Of a DNA stretch of 42,569 nucleotides, positions 18,471 to 27,540 are shown piece after piece. The stretch's first letter is position 1; every line of letters starts with the position of its first letter. Source of the stretch: a bacterium (GTDB lineage: Bacteria; Campylobacterota; Campylobacteria; Campylobacterales; Sulfurovaceae); NCBI GenBank assembly GCA_018822805.1, contig JAHJJU010000025.1, positions 1 to 42,569 of the forward strand, given 5' to 3'. Under the pieces are notes generated by a model. That model did not search any database. It was given only the letters and a program-made list of their open reading frames with translations, and was not told the DNA's origin. The position numbers were made by a program, and so were the translations under genes.

Positions 18471-18482
18471 ATATGTTATTCT
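18471..18482 (+). promoter_or_regulatory. Shared upstream motif ATGTTATTCT, copy 1
   Basis: ATATGTTATTCT lies 27 bp upstream of the start at 18509. TGTTATTCT could be read as an extended -10 element (TGn-TATTCT). The motif recurs upstream of three other island genes. Promoter role is inferred. Confidence 0.4.
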
Positions 18483-18508
18483 TTGAAATTAAAAAAAGGA
18501 AGGTTCCC

Positions 18509-19369
18509 ATGAAAAAAACACTGCTATTAATCTCACTTATTTTTATGACACTATCAAGTACAGCCACGGAGTTAAAAAGGGATGGTTGGAATCTAATTTC
18601 TGTATGCCAAGACATGAATCGGTCTGATATTGACATGACAAATATAGAAGAGATACAGCGTCAAGATGGTCACACGATTTATACAGGAGCGTATGCCGAT
18701 TTTTCAAATCTTGATGCCTTAGCATCAGGGTACGGGTATTGGGTAAAGGGAGTTAAAGGAGTAAACTTTGCAAGTGGTGTGGCACAAAACAGATTGGAAA
18801 AGTCTCTTTTAAGAAATGGTTGGAACTTAATGGCATCTTGTGAAGATCGTGCAAAAGCCGACATAAATATGACAAATATAGAAGAGATACAGAGTCAAAA
18901 CGGTGATACTATTTATACCGGAGTTTATGCTGATTTTTCAAATCTTGATGGCTTAGTATCAGGGTATGGTTACTGGGTCAAAGGTGATGCTGGAACACTT
19001 TTCAATGCTTATCGAGGTAATGGTAGTTGTACTGAAGTAACAGACACGTTTCCAAATTTTATAATAGCCAAAGACAACATGTTAAAAGATGTCTCAAAAC
19101 TTTTTAACGGCTTCACCGTTACTGCCACAACAGACAGTGAAGTAGCAGAGACTTCCATGAGTACCAATGCCTTTTATGGAATTGTAGATGGAGCGAGTAC
19201 CAATGCTTTATTAAAACTAAACTCAAACTATAGTAATGGTAGTCGGTTTGTGGTCAAGGTTTATCGTGCCGGTACGTTGGTTGGAATTGGGACAGAAAAA
19301 GTTTTTGATGTTGCAAGTATCAGTATTGATTTTGGAGTGATAGATAATTTGAGTTGTGGAGGGGAGTAG
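18509..19369 (+). CDS. Exported GWNL-module protein with a diverged C-terminal INNxG-like domain
   Basis: 286 residues from the ATG at 18509. I prefer this start to an upstream in-frame ATG at 18458 because GGAAGG sits just before it and the product then begins with a normal signal peptide (MKKTLLLISLIFMTLSSTA). Two tandem GWNL modules follow (about 20-90 and 92-163). Each has the pattern GWNLxxxC, then DIxMTNIEEIQ, then YTGxYADFSNLDxL and YGYWVKG. The C-terminal 110 residues contain two cysteines (Cys near GNGSC and LSCGGE). They follow the strand order of INNxG modules only loosely (FNGFTVTATTDSEVAET, then VVKVYRAGTLVGIGTE). It is the shortest GWNL protein in the window and so shows the core architecture. 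No enzymatic motif is seen. Confidence 0.82.
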   Translation: MKKTLLLISLIFMTLSSTATELKRDGWNLISVCQDMNRSDIDMTNIEEIQRQDGHTIYTGAYADFSNLDALASGYGYWVKGVKGVNFASGVAQNRLEKSLLRNGWNLMASCEDRAKADINMTNIEEIQSQNGDTIYTGVYADFSNLDGLVSGYGYWVKGDAGTLFNAYRGNGSCTEVTDTFPNFIIAKDNMLKDVSKLFNGFTVTATTDSEVAETSMSTNAFYGIVDGASTNALLKLNSNYSNGSRFVVKVYRAGTLVGIGTEKVFDVASISIDFGVIDNLSCGGE

Positions 19370-19521
19370 GTAAAAAAGTATGAATCTTAAATTTAAATAG
19401 CCCTGTTATTTTAAGTTAAAAACAGTATTAATTAAATATGGTTTAGTATTTTTATCTAAACTGTATTTATTATAAAATTTATCAAATTTCTTCTATAAAT
19501 TCCAAATAATCATACCTTATC

Positions 19522-19532
19522 TATGTTATTCT
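19522..19532 (+). promoter_or_regulatory. Shared upstream motif ATGTTATTCT, copy 2
   Basis: TATGTTATTCT lies 39 bp upstream of the lipoprotein start at 19572, in a 202-bp AT-rich gap with no gene. It matches the copy at 18471 exactly over ten bases. Confidence 0.4.
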
Positions 19533-19571
19533 ATATACAAAATTTTAAAAACTTACTCAAAAGGAAAAATC

Positions 19572-19979
19572 ATGAAAACACAACAATGGCTCAAAATCTT
19601 AGGAATTTCACTACTACTTGTCGGATGTGGAGGAGGAGATACTGCATCAACAGAAACAGCTCAAAACAGTGTAACGGTACCAACGACGTACAATTATAAG
19701 GTCATTAATAACAGAGGATTAGCCGTAGAAGGTACAATGGACAATTACACGATTAAGATTTACTCGACCACAGAAGAGGTAGCAGACCCTAAAAGTATGC
19801 ATAAAGGGGTAGTGGTAACGATCAACGGTAAAGCCAGTGAAGTTATGCCGATACAGATATCTTACTTGAATAAAGAGATAGTTGTAGCAGTAGAGAATGA
19901 AAAAGGTGAACAAGTTGCTGTTTCAGATGCAATAGAAGTGACCGATGTCCCAGTGGTTGTTGTAGAACTAAGTATCTAA
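19572..19979 (+). CDS. Small lipoprotein consisting of one INNxG module
   Basis: 135 residues. The lipoprotein signal ends SLLLVGCGGGD (Cys18), followed by a short linker and one INNxG module (VPTTYNYKVINNRGLAVEG, then DNYTIKIYSTTEEVADPKS, ending VVVVELSI). It is a clear paralogue of the protein at 12305, with the same length and layout. It is followed after 28 bp by a large GWNL protein gene (20008), mirroring the 12305/12734 arrangement. AAAAGGAAAAATC precedes the ATG. Predicted to be anchored in the inner or outer membrane by its lipid; function unknown. Confidence 0.85.
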   Translation: MKTQQWLKILGISLLLVGCGGGDTASTETAQNSVTVPTTYNYKVINNRGLAVEGTMDNYTIKIYSTTEEVADPKSMHKGVVVTINGKASEVMPIQISYLNKEIVVAVENEKGEQVAVSDAIEVTDVPVVVVELSI

Positions 19980-20007
19980 CACTTAAGTAAATTTGGAGAC
20001 AATTGTT

Positions 20008-23000
20008 ATGAAAAAGGGATTATTAGTAGTATTATTAATTATGACGACACTGTTTGGAAATGCGACAGAGTTACAAAGAAGTGGTTGGAATCTTATATCT
20101 GTTTGTGAAGATATGAATAGAAGCCAAGTTGATATGAATGGAATAGAAGAGATACAGAGCCAAAATGGTGAGACCATTTATACGGGAGATTTTGCAGCTT
20201 ATTCTAATTTAAATACCTTACAAGCAGGGTATGGTTATTGGGTAAAAGGTGAAGTGGGTATAAGTTTTAATTCAGGGGAATCTCGAAATAGATTGGAGAG
20301 ACCACTAAATAGAAATGGTTGGAATCTTATGGCATCTTGTGAGGAAATTCCAAGAGCCGATATTAACATGACACACTTTGTAGAGCTTCAAAGTCAAAAT
20401 GGTCATACTATTTACACAGGAGCTTTTGAAGCTTATTCAAATTTAGATACTTTAGAGGCAGGGTATGGATATTGGGTTAAAGGAAATCAAGGAGTACTGT
20501 TTACTTCAAAAAGAGGTTTAAGTATACCAGTTGGATTTGATTATCAGACCATTAACAATTTAGGTACGATTATTGAAACAAACTATGAAGCTTATGTTGT
20601 TAAAGTATATGCAAATTATCAAGAAGTGGCAGATGATCAACAGAATCATACAGGGATAGGTATTACTGTTAATGGAAACAGCCTACCTATTATACAGATT
20701 CAAGGAACCTATAAAGGTCATGAAATAGTGGTAGCTCTCTATAATTCTTTGGGTAAATTGGTAGCTGTTTCTGATAATATCACTGTTGACAGTATTGCAC
20801 CGGTTACTTTGATTGAATTGGTGATAGAAGATCCGTACAATGATGGAGGAGGAACTGATCCGTATAATCCTGAAGGGGGAACTGATCCGTATAACTCTGG
20901 AGGAGTTGATCCATATAATCCTGGAGGGGGCACCGATCCATATAATCCTGAAGGGGGAACTGATCCGTATAACCCTGGAGGAGTGGATCCATATAATCCT
21001 GGAGGAGTTGATCCATATAACCCAGGAGGGGGAACCGATCCGTATAGGGGTAATGGTTTATTAATCACAACACCACTTTATAGTGACGATAGTAATATTA
21101 TCGTGAAAGTACAAGGTAATAGTGGAGATGTATTAATTGTTAATGGTATGGAGACAAATTACACGTTTACCAGTGATTACCAAGTTTTAGATGTCTCTTT
21201 AGAGAATAATAGTAGTATTGTTTATAATTTACAATTACAAAAGAGTGATGGAACATTGAGTGAAACAGAAAGTTTCCAAGTTTCTGATGACCTTTATACA
21301 GGATTACTAAATAAGGACTTAACGAATAAATCTATATCAGTACATAGAGATAGTGCATACGCCCAATACTATACCTTTAATATTGAGGATGAAAGAAATG
21401 TAACCATAGATTTAATGTCAAGTTTTGATACCTATTTATATCTATTAGAAGGTAATGGAAGAGATGGAAATGTAATTGAGTCGGATGATGATGGTGGTGA
21501 AGGATATAATTCTCGTATTAATAGGGTATTGCCTGTAGGTGACTATACGATAGAGGTGACAAGTTTTTCTCAATATACAGAGGGTTTGTTTGATTTAACT
21601 CTCTCTCCAATGGTAGATCCATATTCAAGTTTGAGAAACAAATTGGCAGGAAAGACCTATTATTTACCATACGAAGATGAAAATGGAACGAAGGTGATTA
21701 CCGAGTTAAATTTTGATAATAATCTTTCAACTTTAATTTGGCAAGAAGTAGAGGGAGGAAGTTCAGGAGGAACAAGTCAGATAACATTTGATTATACTGA
21801 GTCTGAAGGTAACAGATTGATTTTTGACGGAGAGATAAATTTTTCTATCGACCTATATGCTAATGATAATAATGAAACTCAACCATTAAATGCTTATATT
21901 TATCGAAATTATTATAATGGTTCTAATATTGATTTACCAGAAGGTGCATTTAAACTCTTTGGTAGTCAAGAAGAGGTACATACCTATTTAAGTACGCTAC
22001 TTGCAGGTAACACATACTATATCCCAAATTATTCTGAAAATAGAATAGATGAAGTGGTATTTAATGAAGGGTTTACGACTATTACTAGTGGAACAACCGA
22101 TTCAATAGTCGCTTTTGGGGACAGACTCTATATGGAAGCAAATGGAGTAATGATACTTCGCTACGTCAGTGATGATTATATGTACTTTGATTATCAAGGT
22201 TTAAATGAGCATAATCAAACGGTATATGAAACTATAGAAACATATACCAATAGAGATAATGCTCAAGAACAGTTGGATTATTATAATTCACAACCACATA
22301 TTTATCTTTCTGAAAATAATGTTAACATGAATGCAGGTGAAGTTAGAACCATTGCTTATAGCACAAGAAATCTAGACACTATTCGATTAGAGAATGCACC
22401 AGATTTTATAACGCTTGATGAGACAAATAACAGCATTATAATTGATACAACAAATGTGCAGTATAGTCAATCATTTGATATGTATTTGGTTGGAATAGAT
22501 AATGAAACAGGTTATGAAATATCGGAGTATTTATATGTTTATGTTTATGTTGACGAAGCAAGCAGATTAAGAAACAAACTGGCAGGAAAGACCTATTACT
22601 TACCTTATGTAGATGAGAATGGAACGAAAGTTATTAGAGAGTTAACATTTGATGATAATCTTTCAACTATAAATTGGCAAGATGTTGAGGGAGCTAATGC
22701 TAGTGGTACGACAGATATAAGAATTGAAGGAAGTAACCTTGTTTATGATGATGTAATGAACTTTTCTATTGACTTATATGGAGATTCTACTCAGCCTCTA
22801 AATGTATATATCTATACTTATTATAATGATGGTAATCTTACTTTGACATTTCCAGAAGGACAATTTATACTCTTTGCTAGTCAAGAAGAGGTATATAGTT
22901 ATTTAGGTACATTACTGGCTGGTCAGACATTGTATATTCCAAATTATTCTGAAAATAGAATAGATGAAATGGTGTTTAATGAAGAGTTTAGCAGTATTAC

Positions 23001-23517
23001 CAGAGAAACAACAGAGACAATAGCCACTTTTGGAGATAGATTGTATATTGGGGCGAATGAGGTTATAATACTTCGGTATGTTGATAGTGATTCTATGTAC
23101 TTTGACTATGAAAATTTAGATGATAATAATCAAACCATACATAATGGAATACAAACTTATCGTGATAGAGATAGTGCACAGCTACAGTTGGATAATTATA
23201 ATGCATCAGCACATATTTATTTTGATGAAAACAATATCAATATGAATGTAGGCGAAGTCAGAACCATTGCTTATACCACAAGAAATGTGGATACGCTTCG
23301 ATTGGAGTATGCACCTGATTTTGTAACACTTGATGAGACAAATCAAAGTATAACGATAGATGCCAGAACTTTAGAATATAGTGAAAGTTTTTTTATTCAA
23401 GTTGTAGGAACAGATAATACAACATATAATCAAACATGGAGTTATGTTTGGGTTAATATTACTGGTAATGAATCAGACCCTTATGCAAATGATGGAGTTG
23501 ACCCTTATAATCCTTAA
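20008..23517 (+). CDS. Exported GWNL/INNxG protein with DPYNP linker, PPC domain and duplicated LAG-TYY units
   Basis: 1169 residues from the ATG at 20008, preceded by GGAGAC at suitable spacing; the frame is open from a TTG at 19993. A signal peptide precedes ATELQRSGWNL. Order: two GWNL modules (about 20-165); an INNxG module (168-273); a DPYNP-rich linker (275-346); a sheet-like segment (LLITTPLYSDDSNI, 350-428); a pre-peptidase C-terminal (PPC) domain (about 430-535, FDTYLYLLEGNG and ESDDDGGEGYNSR). Then comes a 312-residue unit duplicated in tandem, each copy containing two LAGxTxYxP subunits (LAGKTYYLP, LAGNTYYIPNYSENRIDE). The protein ends in another DPYxx repeat, with no anchor. The segment plus PPC domain recurs in the DGR target at 27632. 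A binding or scaffold role is likely; it has no catalytic signature. Confidence 0.83.
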   Translation: MKKGLLVVLLIMTTLFGNATELQRSGWNLISVCEDMNRSQVDMNGIEEIQSQNGETIYTGDFAAYSNLNTLQAGYGYWVKGEVGISFNSGESRNRLERPLNRNGWNLMASCEEIPRADINMTHFVELQSQNGHTIYTGAFEAYSNLDTLEAGYGYWVKGNQGVLFTSKRGLSIPVGFDYQTINNLGTIIETNYEAYVVKVYANYQEVADDQQNHTGIGITVNGNSLPIIQIQGTYKGHEIVVALYNSLGKLVAVSDNITVDSIAPVTLIELVIEDPYNDGGGTDPYNPEGGTDPYNSGGVDPYNPGGGTDPYNPEGGTDPYNPGGVDPYNPGGVDPYNPGGGTDPYRGNGLLITTPLYSDDSNIIVKVQGNSGDVLIVNGMETNYTFTSDYQVLDVSLENNSSIVYNLQLQKSDGTLSETESFQVSDDLYTGLLNKDLTNKSISVHRDSAYAQYYTFNIEDERNVTIDLMSSFDTYLYLLEGNGRDGNVIESDDDGGEGYNSRINRVLPVGDYTIEVTSFSQYTEGLFDLTLSPMVDPYSSLRNKLAGKTYYLPYEDENGTKVITELNFDNNLSTLIWQEVEGGSSGGTSQITFDYTESEGNRLIFDGEINFSIDLYANDNNETQPLNAYIYRNYYNGSNIDLPEGAFKLFGSQEEVHTYLSTLLAGNTYYIPNYSENRIDEVVFNEGFTTITSGTTDSIVAFGDRLYMEANGVMILRYVSDDYMYFDYQGLNEHNQTVYETIETYTNRDNAQEQLDYYNSQPHIYLSENNVNMNAGEVRTIAYSTRNLDTIRLENAPDFITLDETNNSIIIDTTNVQYSQSFDMYLVGIDNETGYEISEYLYVYVYVDEASRLRNKLAGKTYYLPYVDENGTKVIRELTFDDNLSTINWQDVEGANASGTTDIRIEGSNLVYDDVMNFSIDLYGDSTQPLNVYIYTYYNDGNLTLTFPEGQFILFASQEEVYSYLGTLLAGQTLYIPNYSENRIDEMVFNEEFSSITRETTETIATFGDRLYIGANEVIILRYVDSDSMYFDYENLDDNNQTIHNGIQTYRDRDSAQLQLDNYNASAHIYFDENNINMNVGEVRTIAYTTRNVDTLRLEYAPDFVTLDETNQSITIDARTLEYSESFFIQVVGTDNTTYNQTWSYVWVNITGNESDPYANDGVDPYNP
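20830..21045 (+). repeat. GG(T/V)DPYNP tandem linker repeat
   Basis: Nine DPY-containing units of 8 or 9 residues (24 or 27 bp) in tandem, alternating GGVDPYNP and GGGTDPYNPE types. All units keep the reading frame. A similar DPYxNDGVDPYNP motif forms the extreme C-terminus of the same protein (23480-23517). Confidence 0.93.
21631..23470 (+). repeat. Tandem 936-bp internal duplication
   Basis: Copy 1 begins near 21631 and copy 2 near 22567. Both begin LRNKLAGKTYYLP and run through NYSENRIDE, the FDY-type segment, and NxGEVRTIAY. They are still recognisable at the DNA level but are more diverged than the other duplications in the island. Confidence 0.8.
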
Positions 23518-23537
23518 GCTGAAAACTAAATCTTTAG

Positions 23538-23567
23538 AACACTTCTCTACTAGAGGAGTGTTTTTTT
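23538..23567 (+). terminator. Intrinsic terminator after the 20008 gene
   Basis: An 11-bp stem with one G-U pair (23538-23548 with 23552-23562, loop ACT) is followed by a run of T (23561-23567). It lies between the convergent 20008 and O-antigen-ligase genes. Confidence 0.85.
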
Positions 23568-23577
23568 AATACTACTC

Positions 23578-25281
23578 TTACTTTTTCTTCAACGTTAAAA
23601 TCCTCTTCTTCAAATCCAATATCTTCTTATTTGTCTTATCAAAAATCAATAATTTATCAATGGTTTTAAGAGCTTGGTCGTACTGTTTTATTCGGTACTG
23701 AAAGGTTGCTTTTTTAATATGTGCATTAATATTGTAAGGGTAGAGTTCGAGAAAATTATCTAAGTAATGTATGGCTAATGGATAGTTATGGTTGGCATAG
23801 GCTTCAAATTGGGCACGTTTTAAGAGGGCTGATTCATTATAAGGATTGAACTTTAGTGCTTTTTGAAGATAGTTAAAATTTCGTTGGGTTGTAAATTGGG
23901 TACTGTAATATTTTGACATATAAAAGAGTATAAAAAACAGAGGAATAAAGATTAAAAAAGATTTACAACACATTTTTTTCAGTTTAAAAAATATTTTACT
24001 TGAAGTTAATGAATGGTAACGATAGAGGAGTATCGCAAAAAGTAACGTAGAGAAAAAAAGATTGGTGGGTGTTAGAAATACAGCACTTAACATAGAGTGA
24101 AAAAGGGTAGCTCCAAATGCAATCGCAATTAAATAGTCCAGTTGCTCTCCTTTTAGAAGTGTAATAATAACCATTCTTGTTAAAATGATTAGTATGAATA
24201 TAAAAAGAAGACCTCCTATCCAACCCAATTCAGAAGTAAATTTTAAAATAATGTTGTGAGGGTTGGTAAATACTTGTTTTTCATTGACATAGGGGGTTGC
24301 ATAGGGGGTTCCTACTTTGGCATAGAGAGGGTGAATGTATTCATAGTTTCCTGCTCCTACTCCCCATGGATTATCGATAATCATATCGATGGTATTGTTG
24401 TAGATATTTACTCTGTTAGAAGATAGATGATTCAGACTGTTTTTTGGAGTTTTTTTATTGGTTGTTTCTATAGGATGGGTGACTGTACTGTATCTTTCAA
24501 GCTTCTTCGTTATCTGCTGAATATGTGTAGGAGCAAAACTTTGATGCATAAAAAAGAGGCCAATAAGTGCAAAGCTAATACTAGGATAGAGTTGAATTTT
24601 TTTATGTTTTATAAATACAAATAGTACAATAATAATTTCTGATAAAATCAAACCAAGTATAGAACCTCGTGAACCTGAGATAATGAGAATGTCGACTAAA
24701 AAAATCATAAGAATTAGTGATGTGTATTTTAAAAGTTTGTTCTTTTGTATAAAAAAATTAAGTAGTAAAAGTGGAATCCAAATGTTTAAAACATGGGCTG
24801 TATAATTAATATGACCGATTGGAGAAAAGGAAGAGTTTGATCTGAAAATATTTATAACTTGAGTTCCATAAAGATAATAAATTGAAAATAAAAACGCTGA
24901 CAAGAGTATAAGGTTTTCAAGCTGTTGAAGTGTTACTTTTTTATAATAAAGAAAATCATAGATAAACGCAATTAAAATAACGGTATTAAAAAATCGAAAC
25001 ATAAACTCAAAAGAGTAGCCGATATTGCTGCTTTGAAAGAATGAGAGTAGTATAAAAAGTATAAGTACAGAATAAAGCAAGGATAAAAGAGAAAAATTAA
25101 ACTCTTTTTTGTAATAAAAATAATAGATGGTAATCAAAGAAGTCACGATGTCATAAAGTGCAAATTTTGGAGCATCAAAAGGATGTCTAAAGAGAGTGGT
25201 GTGAATCAGTGGCAAAAGTAGAGCAGTAACAATAAACAAAATGAAGAGAGCATAATGTTTAGAAGTAATGGCTTTGTACAT
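23578..25281 (-). CDS. O-antigen ligase / Wzy-type membrane protein with C-terminal TPRs
   Basis: 567 residues, polytopic inner-membrane protein with about ten hydrophobic segments over residues 1-450. Family marks are ISGSRGSILGLI, DNPWGVGAGNYEYIHP and NPHNIILKFTSELGWIGG, which fit the Wzy_C/WaaL family of O-antigen ligases and polymerases, a family that also includes PglL-type protein O-oligosaccharyltransferases. The C-terminal 110 residues are TPR-like (LQKALKFNPYNESALLKRA, then YDQALKTIDKLLIFD). The donor and acceptor glycans cannot be told. Its position inside a cluster of exported, Asn/Thr/Ser-rich proteins allows the idea that it glycosylates them, but that is inference. It is the only minus-strand gene between 18509 and 34604. 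Confidence 0.82.
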   Translation of the reverse strand: MYKAITSKHYALFILFIVTALLLPLIHTTLFRHPFDAPKFALYDIVTSLITIYYFYYKKEFNFSLLSLLYSVLILFILLSFFQSSNIGYSFEFMFRFFNTVILIAFIYDFLYYKKVTLQQLENLILLSAFLFSIYYLYGTQVINIFRSNSSFSPIGHINYTAHVLNIWIPLLLLNFFIQKNKLLKYTSLILMIFLVDILIISGSRGSILGLILSEIIIVLFVFIKHKKIQLYPSISFALIGLFFMHQSFAPTHIQQITKKLERYSTVTHPIETTNKKTPKNSLNHLSSNRVNIYNNTIDMIIDNPWGVGAGNYEYIHPLYAKVGTPYATPYVNEKQVFTNPHNIILKFTSELGWIGGLLFIFILIILTRMVIITLLKGEQLDYLIAIAFGATLFHSMLSAVFLTPTNLFFSTLLFAILLYRYHSLTSSKIFFKLKKMCCKSFLIFIPLFFILFYMSKYYSTQFTTQRNFNYLQKALKFNPYNESALLKRAQFEAYANHNYPLAIHYLDNFLELYPYNINAHIKKATFQYRIKQYDQALKTIDKLLIFDKTNKKILDLKKRILTLKKK

Positions 25282-25352
25282 AAAGAATTTCCTTAATTTT
25301 TTGTAGTGTATCAGATATTTAATATAATTAAAGATTTTAAAATAAAATAGAG

Positions 25353-25364
25353 TTATGTTAATCT
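25353..25364 (+). promoter_or_regulatory. Shared upstream motif, diverged copy 3
   Basis: TTATGTTAATCT lies 45 bp upstream of the metalloprotease start. It differs by one base from the ATGTTATTCT motif seen upstream of 18509 and 19572. Confidence 0.3.
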
Positions 25365-25409
25365 GAAAAAGTTATAATTTATAATTAAATTATAAACAAA
25401 AGGTTTTTT

Positions 25410-27416
25410 GTGAAACACTTCTCTATTATATTTTTTTTCTTGTTTGCCGGTACATTCGTTTTAGAAGCCACTCAGTTAAAACGGACAGGTTGGAATCTTA
25501 TGGCTGTTTGTCAAGATATCTCTAGGGCAGACATCAATATGACCGGTATTGAGGAGATTCAAAGTCAAGAAGGACAATCTATCTATACAGGAGATTTTGC
25601 AAGTTATTCCAATTTAGAGACTTTACATGCCGGGTACGGATATTGGGTTAAAGGTGAAGTGGGCACTGTTTTTAATTCAGGAGAGTCTCTCAATAGATTA
25701 GAAAAACCATTAAATAGAGATGGTTGGAACCTCATGGCTTCATGTGAAAACATTTCAAGTACTGATGTGAATATGACATATCTTGAAGAGATACAGCGTC
25801 AAGACGGTGCAACCATTTATACAGGAGATTTTTCCAATTATTCTAATTTAAACAGTTTAGATTTTGGCTATGGGTATTGGATAAAAGGTGTTCAAGGAAC
25901 ACTCTTTACGTCCAACAGAGCATTAAGCACACTCCCTCCTATTGATAATAATGGAACAACTGGGACTCCACCTACGAATGAAAAGGTTTCTATCTCCGGA
26001 AAAGTAACTTATGATCGAATCCATGTAAACAGTAACCATATAGGTTTAGACTATAACAATATAACTCAAGAAAATGCACGGCAGGTTGTTGTTGAAGCAA
26101 TCGATATCAATAACAGTGTAGTAGCCACAACCACAACAGATGATAATGGTGAGTATCTTTTAGCAAATCTTCCAAACAATCAGAATATTAAAATTCGTGT
26201 TTATGCAAAAATGTTTAAAAACGCTACATGGGATGTAAAAGTCATTGACAACTACAATAATGGTGTACTTTATGTCATCGAAGGAAATATGGAAACAACG
26301 GGTTCAAACAACAGTATTCGAAATCTTACTGCTTCTTCAAGTAACAAAAGTTCACCTCCCTTTGCGATACTCGATTCGGTTTATACTGCGATGCAAAAAG
26401 TTTACTCTGTGGACAGTAGCGTTGTCTTCCCTGCACTAAAAATGAACTGGTCTGTTAATAATATAGAGAGTGGTACCTATTATGATGGTATTGACAACAT
26501 CATGTTACAGGGTGATCAAAATGGAGACAGTGATGAGTATGATGACCATGTCGTCACGCATGAATGGGGTCACTACTATGAAGATAAATTTTCACGAACG
26601 GATAGCATTGGTGGTGCACATGGTGCTGGAGATCATTTAGACATTCGTGTAGCATTTGGTGAAGGATTTGGTAATGCCATGTCAGCCATCGTAAGCGATG
26701 ACCCAATCTATTTTGATACTTTTAGCTACAGTGGCTCATCAAATGGATGGTACATGAACATCGAGAGTGAGACCAAAGATAACCCAGGTTGGTTTAGTGA
26801 AGCTTCCATTCAACGTATTTTATATGACCTTTATGACAGTGATGATGATGGAGAAGATCAGCTCTCTTTAGGTTTTTCAGCACTACACGATGTGTTTATT
26901 GACGCTCAAAAAAACACCGAAGCATTTACCAGTATATTTTCATTTATTACGGAGTTTAAATTGGCAAATCCAGATGAAAGTGCAATGGTTGACAGTATGG
27001 TCTCATCTGAAAATATGGCGACCATTACTGATAGTTATGGATCGGGACGCAGCAATCTTGTAAGTGAAACCCCGTTGTATACAGACTTAACCGTGGGTGA
27101 AATGGTTAATGTCTGTACTAAAAATGGTTATGGAAGTTATAATAAGTTAAACAACCGAAAATACATTAAGTTTATTGTCTCCAACAGTGCACGTTATACC
27201 ATTAGCGTAGCACAAAGTAATGGTACTGATAGTGACCCTGATTTTCAAGTTTATAAAGCATCTCCACATACCTATATGGGAAGTGCTAAGAGTCCTGATA
27301 TAGGAGTCGAAGAGACAACTTTAAATTTAACCACAGGTTCGTATCTGCTGGATATTTCAGATGACAATAATATTGCAGCACCTTGTTTTAATGTGACGGT
27401 GAATAGTGTAAATTAA
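25410..27416 (+). CDS. Exported zinc metalloprotease with N-terminal GWNL module pair
   Basis: 668 residues, GTG start (AAAGG 7 bp upstream). Signal peptide (1-20), then two GWNL modules (about 21-166). A carboxypeptidase-regulatory-like Ig domain follows (about 193-266, DDNGEYLLANLP), then a protease domain. It contains HEWGH at 384-388 (Glu385 as general base) and GEGFGN at 417-422, where Glu418 is the likely third zinc ligand, giving a gluzincin-type arrangement of HExxH plus Glu about 30 residues later. The C-terminal part (about 560-668) is a beta-rich PPC-like domain (KYIKFIVSNSARYTISVA). It is the only protein here with a clear catalytic site, and it shows that the GWNL pair can be fused to an enzyme. 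Substrate unknown; no partner lipoprotein gene lies next to it. Confidence 0.85.
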   Translation: MKHFSIIFFFLFAGTFVLEATQLKRTGWNLMAVCQDISRADINMTGIEEIQSQEGQSIYTGDFASYSNLETLHAGYGYWVKGEVGTVFNSGESLNRLEKPLNRDGWNLMASCENISSTDVNMTYLEEIQRQDGATIYTGDFSNYSNLNSLDFGYGYWIKGVQGTLFTSNRALSTLPPIDNNGTTGTPPTNEKVSISGKVTYDRIHVNSNHIGLDYNNITQENARQVVVEAIDINNSVVATTTTDDNGEYLLANLPNNQNIKIRVYAKMFKNATWDVKVIDNYNNGVLYVIEGNMETTGSNNSIRNLTASSSNKSSPPFAILDSVYTAMQKVYSVDSSVVFPALKMNWSVNNIESGTYYDGIDNIMLQGDQNGDSDEYDDHVVTHEWGHYYEDKFSRTDSIGGAHGAGDHLDIRVAFGEGFGNAMSAIVSDDPIYFDTFSYSGSSNGWYMNIESETKDNPGWFSEASIQRILYDLYDSDDDGEDQLSLGFSALHDVFIDAQKNTEAFTSIFSFITEFKLANPDESAMVDSMVSSENMATITDSYGSGRSNLVSETPLYTDLTVGEMVNVCTKNGYGSYNKLNNRKYIKFIVSNSARYTISVAQSNGTDSDPDFQVYKASPHTYMGSAKSPDIGVEETTLNLTTGSYLLDISDDNNIAAPCFNVTVNSVN

Positions 27417-27423
27417 ACTAGAT

Positions 27424-27470
27424 GTTAAACTTTGTGATACTTTAAAATATTTTATAAAGTTTAACTTTTT
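27424..27470 (+). terminator. Probable terminator after the metalloprotease gene
   Basis: A 10-bp stem (27424-27433 with 27456-27465) around a 22-base AT-rich loop, then TTTTT (27466-27470). A small second hairpin, TAGGAT/ATCCTA, follows at 27470-27483. The rest of this 215-bp gap holds only the candidate promoter motif at 27541. Confidence 0.55.
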
Positions 27471-27540
27471 AGGATAAATCCTAATTTTGCTTTAAATTAC
27501 TTTTTCTTTAAGTAAATCCCTGAAAAAATAAATATGATGT

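Noticed and set aside
18458-18508. Upstream start for the GWNL protein at 18509
   Set aside because: It would place charged residues before the signal peptide and would put the candidate promoter motif inside the coding region. The ATG at 18509 has a good RBS.
20739-21068. Minus-strand Pro/Gly/Tyr repeat protein
   Set aside because: The antisense translation of the DPYNP minisatellite; the plus-strand frame is part of a long gene with a signal peptide and known domains.
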